Assembly: GCF_001659605.2 (NCBI RefSeq)
Contig: NC_035171.2
Coordinates: 32,629,315 to 32,693,314, forward strand
DNA length: 64,000 nucleotides
Direction: 5' to 3'
Source of the DNA: Manihot esculenta
Taxonomy: Eukaryota > Streptophyta > Magnoliopsida > Malpighiales > Euphorbiaceae
Position numbers and translations under genes: made by a program. Below the pieces are notes generated by a model that worked only from the letters and a program-made list of their open reading frames with translations, had not been told where the DNA came from and made no database searches. Each line of letters opens with the position of its first letter. Positions within the stretch are counted from its first letter, which is position 1. Below, one piece after another: positions 25,501 through 36,126 of this stretch.

Positions 25501-26207
25501 ACACAGTGCTGCAATGATATTCAGGCTAGATGTAAACTACACTTAAAAGACAATATTTTTTAGTGAATTTATTAACATGTACCAATATCAATACACTTTG
25601 TCAACACAAAAAATATGCTTGGGAAGCTAATGCTTTTGCTGATTTTCTCGTTTTATTGTGTTCTATTCTTTGTCCTTCCCAGATTCTGTGATAATGCAGA
25701 CGGGAGGGACCTATTTTCTAACAATATAATGATTCAGGCCAATTCAGGGTTGAATTTCTCGTTTTTGAAGGACATCTCTCCCAACCCAAACAATGGGTTC
25801 TTTAGTTCTTTATGGTGTCTACCTCAACCAACCTTCTCTTTAGGTCATTTTGTTGAGATTAAGGCCCCTGGCAATTTAAAGAGAACTGCTGTAGATCAAA
25901 GCTCCAAATAAAGAGAAGGCTTTATGCGTGGAGTGTAGTGCAGAATATTCACCATCACCTCATGCCATTTGGTATGGTTGTTGTTGACTTGGGAGGGGCT
26001 TCTAGAATATAATATTAGGTGAAGAAAAATGGAAAATGCGAGATATGGTGCACCTACAATAGAAAAATGTGAGATGTGATCTACAAGTTTCTAGGAATAT
26101 AATGATGGGGCTTTTATATAGTTAATGTAATTAATGTCAGGAGAATTTTGGCAAAATTTTGTGCTTTCTTTCCTCATAGTGTTCAGTCTTAGGAGTCCTC
26201 TCAGTGT

Positions 26208-26209
<2 letters not shown>

Positions 26210-26249
<40 letters not shown>
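26210..26249. repeat. (TA)n microsatellite
   Basis: About 40 bases of TA dinucleotide with one early interruption. Non-coding and likely variable in length. Confidence 0.9.
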
Positions 26250-26251
<2 letters not shown>

Positions 26252-27884
26252 TCATTATTGCTCTAGATCAATAGAATCAGGAGTTGGAGGTAGAATTATT
26301 AGCTGCTCTTTTTTCTTAAAGAAAATTATTTTATCTCTTCTTCCTTTTCAAGTGATAAGGATAGTGTTTCTTTTTTACCTGAAATAAGACAATAAGATAC
26401 ATCTTAATCATGTTAATTACAACTGAAGCTAGCTGATGCCAAAATGCATTTGCAAATGCAAACAAATGAATATAACAATCCAAACTAACAATATATTTGG
26501 AGTTGAACTGAGATCTCTTAGTCCCAAGGCTTCTGTCTTGCACAATTTTACTGTTGGAGTGAATAATATTTATATATTTCATTCCCTTTGTTTATATGTT
26601 ATTTACTTTACAGAATTTTTAAATGTTTCATTGGCATTCTTTATTTATCCATTCACTTTGTGTAACCATTACACCACTGTCCACACTAATCACTCACAAC
26701 ACCAAGTATTTTTGCTAATATCTTGAAGACCACATAGGATGATTTGACTCCTTGATGGAGAATAAAGAACCCTGATGACTTGAGAGGAGGATAAGTTGAA
26801 TATGGATTAAATACTTCAAGATTAGTATTGGGACATGTGTAATTGCTATACTTTTATTCCATATGTAATCCTGTTTGCTTCTTTTATGGTACGAGGTTAT
26901 ACATGACTCCTAGTTCTTTAAGATGCAATTAATTCATCTCTCACAAAGTGGCCACAAAGTTGTGAGAGCATCTCTGTGGATATTTAATAAAGATTTGAAG
27001 GTGGGTCCAAATTCCAAGCACATACCTAGTGAAGCTGGTGAGCATGGTTCCAATTTTCCAAGTTTTGTTATTATTATTTTTATTATTACTGAAGATATGG
27101 AGATGGGAGATTAACTGAATGCACTTATTGTTATCGTTGGATTAACTAGTAAGTGCAGAATGATTCCAAGTTCAAGCGGGTTATATTTTACTGATTTATT
27201 GCACTGTTTGCCTATTTCTAGACATATGCATTATTTCCAAGGATACATGCAACAAGTCAAAAAGACTGTGGCAAAGGCAGGCAAAAGGCTGTTATAGGGA
27301 TACATGTCTGCAGCAGAAAAAGGAAGGTAGGTTGCCCTCACAGACCCAAGAGGCTGCTATACATATATAGAACGTCCTAATATACCAAAGTTGATGGACT
27401 TTGGATCAGTAGATAGTGAAATTTGGCTGGGATTCAAATGGCCAATAATGTTTTGCTTGGAATGAGTTTGGCTACTAGGAAGTTTGATAGGCCACCTCAG
27501 CTAGTTGAGTAAAGAGAGATTAGCTAATATAGGTAGGCTTGATTCTTGCAGTGTCCAATATTGTGCACATGCTATGAGATTTCTGGATGCTACTTGAATG
27601 CAGCACCAGACTTTAGATGGATTCCAATCATCTCAGTACATTACCAGTGTGCAACTTGAATAATAGAACTTGCACTACTAACAAAAGTGTGGCTCCCACA
27701 ATCGTCTGGGCAATCGCTCTGCTTCCTGCGGACTTAAAAGGGGGCCATTCCTCCGTATCATTTTATCACCGTCCCTCCTATTTATCAATATCTTTTAAGC
27801 TAAACTTAGTATCTGCTGAAACTTTTTTTTTTTGTTGTTGATTCATTCATTTTGAAAAATATATTAGAAGATTTTTGAGATTTA

Positions 27885-28165
27885 AAAAAAAATACCGATT
27901 AATCTTTCCGTATTTTATCATTTAATTTTTATAATATAAAAAAAATTATTAATTAATTTTTCAGTTTTATAAAAAATTAGTTAGTGAAAGTATTTTAAAT
28001 TTTTTTGTAATATTTTAATGATTAAAATTAATGTAGGTACTAAATCAATATATTTTTAAAAATTTTATAAAAATTTTAATATAATTTTTAAAATAAAAAA
28101 ATTAACTATTAATTTTTTTATATTATAAAAATTAAATATTAATTTTTCTTTTATATATATATATA
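27885..28165. repeat. AT-rich foldback repeat, copy 3 (MITE-like)
   Basis: Carries the same internal string as the copies near 19.8 and 38.0 kb and alternating ATTAATTAATTTTT and TATAAAAATT blocks at both ends. It ends in a TA microsatellite. No coding capacity. Borders are approximate. Confidence 0.4.
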
Positions 28166-29875
28166 TATCATCTTATGAAAAAATATTTTGAAAAATTTGG
28201 AGTTGGGTTGGGACGAAATTATGTGGCAGCTTTAGAAGTATGTGGAAATCTTTTTTATGGGGAAAGCTAAGAGTAGGATCCATATGATGGTTTCTTTCAC
28301 TGAACTTTCTATTATTGCCTATCATTTAGACTTGTCTTTCTTTGGAAAGTGAAAGACCAAGCAAATGTGACTATATATTATTAAGCATATTTCTTTTTCA
28401 TATTTTTTGTATAACTGGGATTCTCCCTTGTATCCTATTCCTACTTAGTTTTGGTGAAAAAATCCATGTATTACACAATATAATTAAATGATGTTATTTT
28501 TCATTAATTAATATTAAATATTAATTACAAATAACATAGAATGCCATTTCAGATTTTAGATTTGGTATTTGTGATTTTAATTAAAATTATAATCATTTAA
28601 GAACTTTTATTTATTTTGTTTTCCATCGTTTATATAGTATAGTAATTTATTAAGTTAGCTTTAAAAATTGAGAATTATATAAATTAAATGTAAATTGGAA
28701 TGCAGCAGCGCAACGCAATGCACAAAATGTAAAAGAAGTGAAATATAGGCTTTTTGAAAAGTTTGTCCTCTTACCTCTCTTCTATTCACTGCCCACTGCT
28801 AAAAAGATTCAGCAAATCTCTGAATATTGTAACTCTTTATTCCCCATTTATGTTCAGATTTTGTTTATTTCTAAAAAATATATACTCCATCTTCCAAGCT
28901 GCAAGACAAAACAAATTTAGTTTATATTTTTAATTATTCATAAGAAAAGTTTTTAAATTGATCCCATAATTAATATGAAAATATCACGCATGTGATTTCA
29001 ATCGGAGCATGAGCTAGCCGTTATTTTCCTCGATTGGTAACAAATATCGATCTTTCTATATAATTTAATAATATATTATATCTTTACCATAGTTTATTTT
29101 TTTCCTTGAACAGATATTCCAGTTTTATTTCATCTACGTTTTTTTTTCTCCAATAATTGTGACAACTTTTTATTATTAAGAAAAAATCATTTATAGTATG
29201 ATTTCTAAAATTCATATGATATATTAAAAGCTTTCAATTCTCAAAATAATAGATATAAAATTTTCAATCAATATATATTTCATAGATAATTGAATTAAAC
29301 TATAATTATTAGTAATATGTGTTGTTCAATACATATCTAATAGCCAATAGCTGAATTAATAAATAGATGGATGATAATTAATGGTATAATTACTTTTATA
29401 TTTAAATAATGGTAACTGAATACAACCGATTTAATTTCACAACTTTCTTAGAAGGCAAGAATAATTCAATAGGCATATATATCAGCTGAATAATAGCATT
29501 GCAATAATTTTAATTTTTTTTTAATAATATTAAAATAAAAGGGCAGATTTTTAATTAATAAAATACGTAAATAACAAAGCTTCGCTTTTATTATTAGCAG
29601 AAGAAGAAGACACTAATATAATATTTATGTGAGGGAGGGAGTCAAAGGTGGTAAAAAAACCAACATGATCCCTAACCTTATTCTAAGCTAAAATTAAGAT
29701 CCAAATACACTTGACATATGATTTCATAAACCTACGTCCTACTGTAATAATAATAATATTAATTGATAAGTTGGAGGAGGTACTGCAGATCATGCAGCTA
29801 GGGGCTCCACTATTGCAATTGCTGTTTATTTATTTTATTTTTATTTTTATTTTTCTGACTACCTTTCCTGATCAG

Positions 29876-30828
29876 CTAGCGTCTCCTTGCAGCTGTTTCC
29901 CTCTGAGCATTAAAGAACACAGCTGCCACAGGCAGGCCTAGCCCATTTTCTTCTGCAAATTTTCTTGTGTTAAACTTTTCTCTTGAGCTTGGTGTGCTCA
30001 CTATTGCTTGCCTTCTTTGTTGCTTGAACAGCAGAAACACAAACCTATGAATCCCTATGTTTGGCCTCGGCATCTCGTAGCTCACCACTTCTCTTCCTGT
30101 TTTTATCATTTTCATTTTCAGACAATCTATACCCATTCATTAGCATTAAAAACAAGTAAAAGCTTGTTTCTTTTCTTACCAAATGTGGCATCTGTTGTTC
30201 CTGGGATGTCTGTCACTACCCTGTCAAATCAAGTTTGAATCCATGAGTACATTACATTACATTTTTATATTTATATCTATATATGTATGTGTTTTGATGT
30301 TTCTTAGTTTCCCTATACTTGTACTTTGAGTTTTGTGAGAAACTGGAAATGATGAAATCACTTATTTTTTTCTATTTTTGCTATATTTGTACTACATTCT
30401 CCTTCTTTAATTATTTTCTTCCAAAATCCAAAACTTTGAATTGTAAAAATGAAGGCTTTTCTATTGTATACTCTACCAATGCAAGTGCTCCCTCAGATAC
30501 GGATCACTTGGACCAGGCACATCTGGGTCTGTCATGATCTGCAAATTAATAATATTGATGAAAATGAGAATTCAAAGTTTAATAAATATCTGTATCAAGA
30601 AGAAGAAGAAGAGGGAGATGTAATTACCAGAGTGAAGAAGGATCTCATATCACCTCCCTGGACCTCAACCTTAGGTTTCAGTTTTACAGCAGAAGGGAAA
30701 AGTTCATGGCCATTATATACCTGCTTGTTTGAGCAATAAGAGACTGTCATTTTCACACTTGGGCTGAAATAATCAATTACATCTCCAATTACTCTCCCAA
30801 CCACCAGAGGATCTGAAGTTTTGGCCAT
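29876..30828 (-). CDS. CEN: CEN/TFL1-type PEBP family floral repressor
   Basis: Complete phosphatidylethanolamine-binding protein gene of the CENTRORADIALIS/TFL1 clade, 174 aa. Exons 30828-30628 (201 nt), 30538-30477 (62 nt), 30220-30180 (41 nt) and 30096-29876 (221 nt) match the classic FT/TFL1 four-exon layout. Motifs in order: [98 protein letters not shown] and the C-terminal QRETAARRR. The residue that separates FT (Tyr) from TFL1 (His) is His85 in REHLHW. The external-loop segment encoded by exon 4 has [11 protein letters not shown] with an acidic residue where FT has Gln. Both point to a repressor that keeps meristems indeterminate by competing with FT for FD-type bZIPs. The two signature exons and residues make the family call firm; CEN versus TFL1 orthology is less sure. 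Confidence 0.95.
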
Positions 30829-30861
30829 GAGAGATTTCAAAAAGATCACAGATAAAAAATA

Positions 30862-30868
<7 letters not shown>

Positions 30869-30892
<24 letters not shown>
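30869..30892. repeat. (GA)n tract in the CEN 5' UTR
   Basis: A GA run about 40 bases upstream of the CEN start codon; in the sense of the gene it reads CT. It lies between the TATA box and the ATG, so it is probably transcribed. Confidence 0.9.
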
Positions 30893-30960
30893 TGGAATTC
30901 TTGGGGGCGCTTCTGGGAATTTTTGTTGTGGGGCAATGAGAGGAGGGAAGCAAGACCCCA

Positions 30961-30968
30961 TATTTATA
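30961..30968 (-). promoter_or_regulatory. TATA box of the CEN/TFL1-type gene
   Basis: TATAAATA on the minus strand, about 135 bases upstream of the ATG. The spacing leaves room for a 5' UTR of roughly 100 bases that includes the CT tract. Confidence 0.6.
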
Positions 30969-31821
30969 CTGTTGGTTTGGCCATCCACCTACATAATTAA
31001 TTATGATTAGTCTTTTTGTTGTTTATAATAAGGTTTAGTGAAAAATTCCACCATCAGAATATTCTTTAATTTGCTGTGAACTTGTATGAGCATTCTCTGA
31101 TGGGTATTATATATATTGTCTTTTAAAAAAATATATATATATCTAATTAATATTATTAATGTATATATAGTTAAGACTTAAACCTTTATAAGATTGTAAA
31201 ACTCCCATGCAAATTAAATACAAGAATTTGACATTCATTACTAGATTTTGGCATTCCAACACTTTGAAAATAAATAATGTATATATGTATTGAATGTAAT
31301 AAAAAAAATAATTTAAAAAAAAAGTGGGTATGTAATGGATTTATCCGGGAAGATGATAAAGAAGAGACGTTCATGTGAATTTTCATGTCAGAATCAGACA
31401 GACATCAAGTAGATATAGACTCGTTTTGTTGAAATGTCAACCATATATGTTCTCCAAAAACGTCCATGCTTTGTTTCTGACATCTTTTCTATTTCTTTTC
31501 AATTTGAATATGTGTGTTTATTGAATTAATTTGGTCAGTTTAAATTCTAATTTAAAATTAAAAACACATTTTTTTACTTGAGAATGTTAATTCAAAACTT
31601 TTTATATAATAATTTAATAAAAATAATTCAAATTTATAAAGAGAAAGGCGGAATAATTAATATAAATGTAAATAATAAAACCGAAATGATTTGAACCGTT
31701 TGTGAGGTGTAGAGAAATGGGAATAAAGGAAAATGAAAGGAAGTGGTCCATGATTTGAGAGAAAGTGTGAATTAAATGGCTAAACCACTGCCCCAAAAGT
31801 GCCAATTCTACTAATTCCTAC

Positions 31822-31868
<47 letters not shown>

Positions 31869-33335
31869 GCAATAGTGAACATTAACTCTCTGTTTCGGAT
31901 AATTAATTTATTTTTTAATTTAAAAATTATTTTATTTCCAAAAAATCATGTAATAATTTAAATTCTTTGCATTAATTTATTTATAATAAATTCGAAAAGA
32001 TGGGTGTTGTTAGAACCTTTCCAAAAATTGGCATTGAGTTGGGAACATACTATAGTTGGAAATATGCAAATGCAAATGCAAATGTAAAATTTAAGAAGAG
32101 TATAAAGCAAACTCCACCAAAAGGAAGAATAGTAGCTTAGTGGTAATGTGTCATTTCAATGTGAAAAGAGATTCAATTGGCTTCATCAATTCCATTCTAA
32201 ATTTGGTAAATCAATTAACTTCTCTTCCTATAAATGGAACCTCAACAAATTCCTTTCTTCTTCTTCTTCTTCACTACTACTCCCACTTTGGATGCATCTC
32301 ATCATAATCTCATTTTTTTTTTCAGAATATATAATTAAATCCTTAAAATTAATAATGATTGATGAATAGTGATACCAAAGCCTTGGTTTTAGGCTTTTGG
32401 GTATGAATTAGGGAATCTTTATATATGAAAAAGCTTTTCTTATTCCTAGCTTTATGTGGAACTACTTTCATAGCTTTCTGCGCCCCTATAAGAATAAGAA
32501 ACTTCTCTTTTTATCAGCTCTACTCCCTGTATTTTTAACTGTTTTAATTTTTATTAGTGGTTAATAAAACTTTTTTATAATTCATCCTTAATTTCAATCT
32601 CCATTTACACATCAAAACCTTTATTCTCTAAAATTAAATATAAATATAAAGGTATCCCTAATCTATTAGGGGTAGGGGAAAAATTATTAAGTATAGAGCA
32701 TGTAATGTAATGACCATGGAAGCTATAACCTACCACTTAGCTTTTTTTGATTCCATGCTATGGCTAAGAGATCATATGTGTAGTGTAGTGGTCCTGTACA
32801 ATGCCTATTCATCGTTGAAACCAAAACCAAAATATTTATACAACCAAGCAATAATTTATTTATTTTATTCAATTTTTGTTTAAATTATTATAGAAATCTT
32901 GATGTTCACCAAAATATAATTTATTTTTACATTTAAATTACTTATTTTACATCTTAAATTTACAATATGCCAACACTTAAATCAATTAATATATAAATTA
33001 CTTGTCTTAATATTGTAAACAAATAATGAAGAATAAATTCCAATATTGGAAAGCAATTTTTTTCCAAAAATATTTTCTATATATAATTTATTTTCATTGA
33101 ACCTGAGTTTATGCAATAATTTTTCATAATTCTTTTTTATGGAGAAGTCCAATATTTAAAAAAATAAAAAAATCTCTTATGCTTTTGGTGGCCCAATTTG
33201 GTCAAGGTCATATTTACTTAGGCCCATTAATTTCTGCATATGTGGGATTTAAATTCACATTTTTGTTGAAGCTATTATTAAATTTAAATGTAATTAAGTA
33301 GAAGAAATTATCCATGTTTATTTTTTCTCCAGAAA
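30969..33335. other. Intergenic DNA upstream of CEN
   Basis: No gene supported on either strand. The part next to 30969 is the likely CEN promoter. It includes an AT microsatellite at 31826-31863. An AT-rich background continues to the hydrolase fragment. Confidence 0.5.
31826..31863. repeat. (AT)n microsatellite
   Basis: An uninterrupted AT run of about 38 bases, roughly 1 kb upstream of the CEN coding start. Confidence 0.9.
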
Positions 33336-33470
33336 TGCGTGCAACCAATAGCAGTAGCAGTAGCTGTAGCTGTGGTGGGTCTTATGGGTTGGGCTTATCA
33401 GGCAGTGAAGCCTGCTCCTCCAGAGATACATGAAATAAATAACTCCACTATGGGTTGGGTATTTATTTAA
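33336..33470 (+). pseudogene. Orphan first-exon fragment of an alpha/beta hydrolase gene
   Basis: The frame starting at TGC 33336 reads QPIAVAVAVAVVGLMGWAYQ followed by AVKPAPPEI. This is the membrane-anchor and Pro-rich start typical of the plant alpha/beta hydrolase family whose intact member lies at 39054 (AVVLMIGLLGMVYQARQLPPP). The similarity stops after about 30 codons. The frame runs into unrelated sequence and a TAA at 33468-33470, and no catalytic domain follows. It is preceded by TTTTTTCTCCAG, like a splice acceptor, again matching the intact gene. The start Met is shifted out of frame. Best read as the remnant of a local duplicate. Confidence 0.65.
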
Positions 33471-34090
33471 TGGTCATGCTCAGAAAACAAACTCCTATAT
33501 TATTAAGTTAAAAAAATATTTTTCAATAAAATAATTTTAATTTAAAAATAAAATATGTTAATAAATTTATATAGAGAGTTATTAAAAATATCCTCATGAA
33601 GTCATTTTTTTAAAAATAATTTAATTTATTACTTGATTTATTTTTTTATTAACTAAATTTCCACATTTTAATAAGGAATTTCCTAGAGCCTTAAAATGGT
33701 ACTTAAAAAAAAAAAAACAGTTACTATTTTTCAACCTCCCAATAACAATATCAAAATTAATATAGATTATGTTTAATAAATGCACAATAAAATAAAATAA
33801 GTAATGGGGTGATATTACATGAACTAACACAAAAATAGTTCAAACATCATTTTGATAAAGTTGATGATATGATGATAGCTTTCTTATCTATAAGTATGGA
33901 TTCAGTCAAAGCCATAATTTTTATCCCTCACTTTGAAATAAATCTCAGAAGACTTTTTAAGAATTTATTTAATTTTTTTTTTTTTTTTTAAATCAATAAT
34001 GGCAAACAAAGAGTATAGCTTATGGCATTACCATGATTAGTTTCGTGGATTGTAAAAAATTTTCGCTTTGACTTGTCTTCCTATGGAATT

Positions 34091-34517
34091 TGATAAATCA
34101 AGAAAATCTCAACGTGTTTCTAAAAGAAGTCCACTGTATATAGACTCAAAATTAGGAGAGAGAAAGCATGTGATTGAGACATATAACGTGGAAAATGGAT
34201 GGATAATGGGTGGTTAACAGATGATGATGGTGACATTAGACGTGGGTTATATAATACATGAGAACATAAACGGTAACTTGCCAAAGTTTAAGAAAATATA
34301 TATTTTTTTAATTTATTATTTTATTGAGTCTTATTATTTTGTTTAAGAGTCGTGGTTCATAATCTTTAAAAATTATAGGCTAAAAAATATGGATTAAGTA
34401 TTAATTTTCTATTTTATTTAAACTTTCAATAATTGACGAAAAAATAAGTTTATTCTTAAATAAAATTAGGGTTATTCTCGCTTAAAATAGAATATCAGTC
34501 CAAATAGAATTCTCATA
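34091..34517 (+). repeat. 5' LTR of the gypsy relic
   Basis: About 427 bases. It shares with the right repeat the blocks TAAGAAAATATATATTTTTT and AATAGAATTCT, with scattered differences throughout. Confidence 0.85.
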
Positions 34518-35724
34518 ACTTTAAAGACTGCTCTTAACAAAATCTTTAAATTACTTACCTCAATCCGAAACTAAGATCCAAGCAATCCAAATGAACTCTC
34601 TACTAGTTCCACCATCCCTCCCCTAAACCTCATCAAAGAAGAAAATGAAGCTTCAATGGAGATGGCAGGCAATTATTCACCTCTTAACCGGCTAAATTGA
34701 AGTTTTCAAAATTTTTTGGGGTGATCCCATAAAGTGATTTATTAAGGTTGAATAGTTTTTTGAGTATCAAGAAATGACAGATCTATAAAAAGTACCTCTC
34801 GCATCTTTTCACCTAACAGGCAAGACTAACCGTCATTACCGTGGACTTCATTATCGATCTACCCAATTCAAATGGAAAAATTTTTTATAATGGTAGTTGT
34901 CGATGATTAAGTAAATCGGTCCATTTCATGGCTTTCTCACACCCCTACACTGCAAAAATAGTTGCCAAAAAATTTATCGATTATAGAGTGAAGTTACATG
35001 GCATGTCATAGATCATGAACCGGTATATTGAATAATATCTTCATTGTTTTACCTCATAGCCTGCAAATGACACTCGTTTTTGCTATGGGCCGAGTATTGG
35101 TACTACACACCACATTTCAATCGACATGGCCCATTTTGAAGCTCTCTATGATCATCCACCTCCCACCATTCTCAAGTATGATGTTGGAACCAATTTAGTA
35201 CATGAAGTGGACCGACAACTTCTTCGCCGCAATGACATGCTTCATCAGCTCAAGACTAATTTGCATGCAGCTAGCAATTGAATAAAACAAATCAACGATT
35301 CTAGACACTGAGACATTAAATGTTGAGTAGGCGATTGGATTTTTTCAAGTTGTACTCATATAAATAATATTCTATGTTTAAACAAATTTGTCACAAATTA
35401 GTAAGCAAGTTCTATGGTCCCTACCAAATTATGAAACAAATTACCATCGCCTATTGTCTTTAGTTACCATTAGAAGCACGAGTTCACACGATTTTTCATG
35501 TCTCACTCTTAAAGAAAAAAATAGATGATGGTGAGTAGTTACTGAGTTGAAGCAACTCCTCGACAGTCCTTGATTAAAAAGGAGGGCTAAATTTGTCGAG
35601 CAATGTTTGTTTAAATGGAAACATCTATCAATTAAAGACGCCTCCTGAAAAGATATAAATAACATCCAATCTAGATTTGTTAACAATGACCTTGAGGACA
35701 AGGTCATAGTTTCAAGGGTGGAAA

Positions 35725-36126
35725 TGATAAATCAAAGAAGTCTCAACGTATTTTCAAAAAGAACCCACGATAAAGAGAAAAAGCATGTGGCTGAGGCATG
35801 CAGCGTGGGAAATAGGTTGTTGACAGATGATGGTGGTGACATTGTACGTGGATTATGGAGTGCATGAGAATATGAATTGTAGCTTGTCAAAGTTTAAGAA
35901 AATATATATTTTTTTTAATTTATTATTTTGTTGAGTCTATTATTATTCTGTATTAAGAGTCATAATTCTTATTCTTTAAAAGTTATGAATTAAAAAATAG
36001 AATAAAATATTAATTTTCAGTTCTATTTAAACTTTCACTAATAGTCTGAAAGGTAAATTTACTCTTGAATAAAACTATGGTTGATCTCGCCCAAAATAAA
36101 ACATTAGTCCAAATAGAATTCTTACA
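35725..36126 (+). repeat. 3' LTR of the gypsy relic
   Basis: About 402 bases, starting right after the purine-rich tract and ending TCTTACA. It is slightly shorter than the left repeat through small deletions. Confidence 0.85.

Larger units (their letters stand above)
22353..29875. other. Gene-free region downstream of the BASS4-like pseudogene
   Basis: No supported gene on either strand. From 22.4 to 27.8 kb the base composition is milder than in the flanking intergenic DNA, like former intron or gene sequence. The missing BASS4 C-terminal exons (FDxNRKLF, VPWIQVSRSR-type blocks) were looked for and not seen. The longest open frame (25615-25911, 98 aa) has no recognised domain. Possible SINE pieces occur near 24510-24600 and 26430-26560. 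The rest from 28.2 to 29.8 kb is very AT-rich. Confidence 0.45.
34091..36126 (+). mobile_element. Internally deleted Ty3/gypsy LTR retrotransposon relic
   Basis: Two similar direct repeats, 34091-34517 and 35725-36126, both start TGATAAATC and end near AATAGAATTCT(C/T)A(T/C)A. They flank about 1.2 kb of decayed gypsy sequence. A purine tract (AAGGGTGGAAA) sits just before the right repeat, as a polypurine tract should. Inside, in order: a short gag piece (FFEYQEMTD, LASFHLTG, about 34725-34820), then an integrase piece (VDFIIDLPNSNG, HPYTAKIVAKKF, about 34840-35000), then downstream integrase and chromodomain-side blocks (RVHTIFHVSLLKK, about 35470-35515; a Leu-Glu-Asp-Lys end near 35690). 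All have many stops and frame changes. Protease, reverse transcriptase and RNase H are missing. No clear target-site duplication or primer-binding site remains, so the insertion is old. Confidence 0.85.

Noticed and set aside
25615..25911. 98-aa open frame (MLGKLMLLLIF...) in the gene-poor region
   Set aside because: A WEANAFADFL-like string in another frame hinted at an RNase H end, but no other part of that domain was visible nearby and the frame itself has no recognised domain.
27617..27841. Balanced-composition frame with IVWAIALLPADLKGG
   Set aside because: Looked like a possible conserved gene or organellar insertion, but no family could be named and no splice context supports it.
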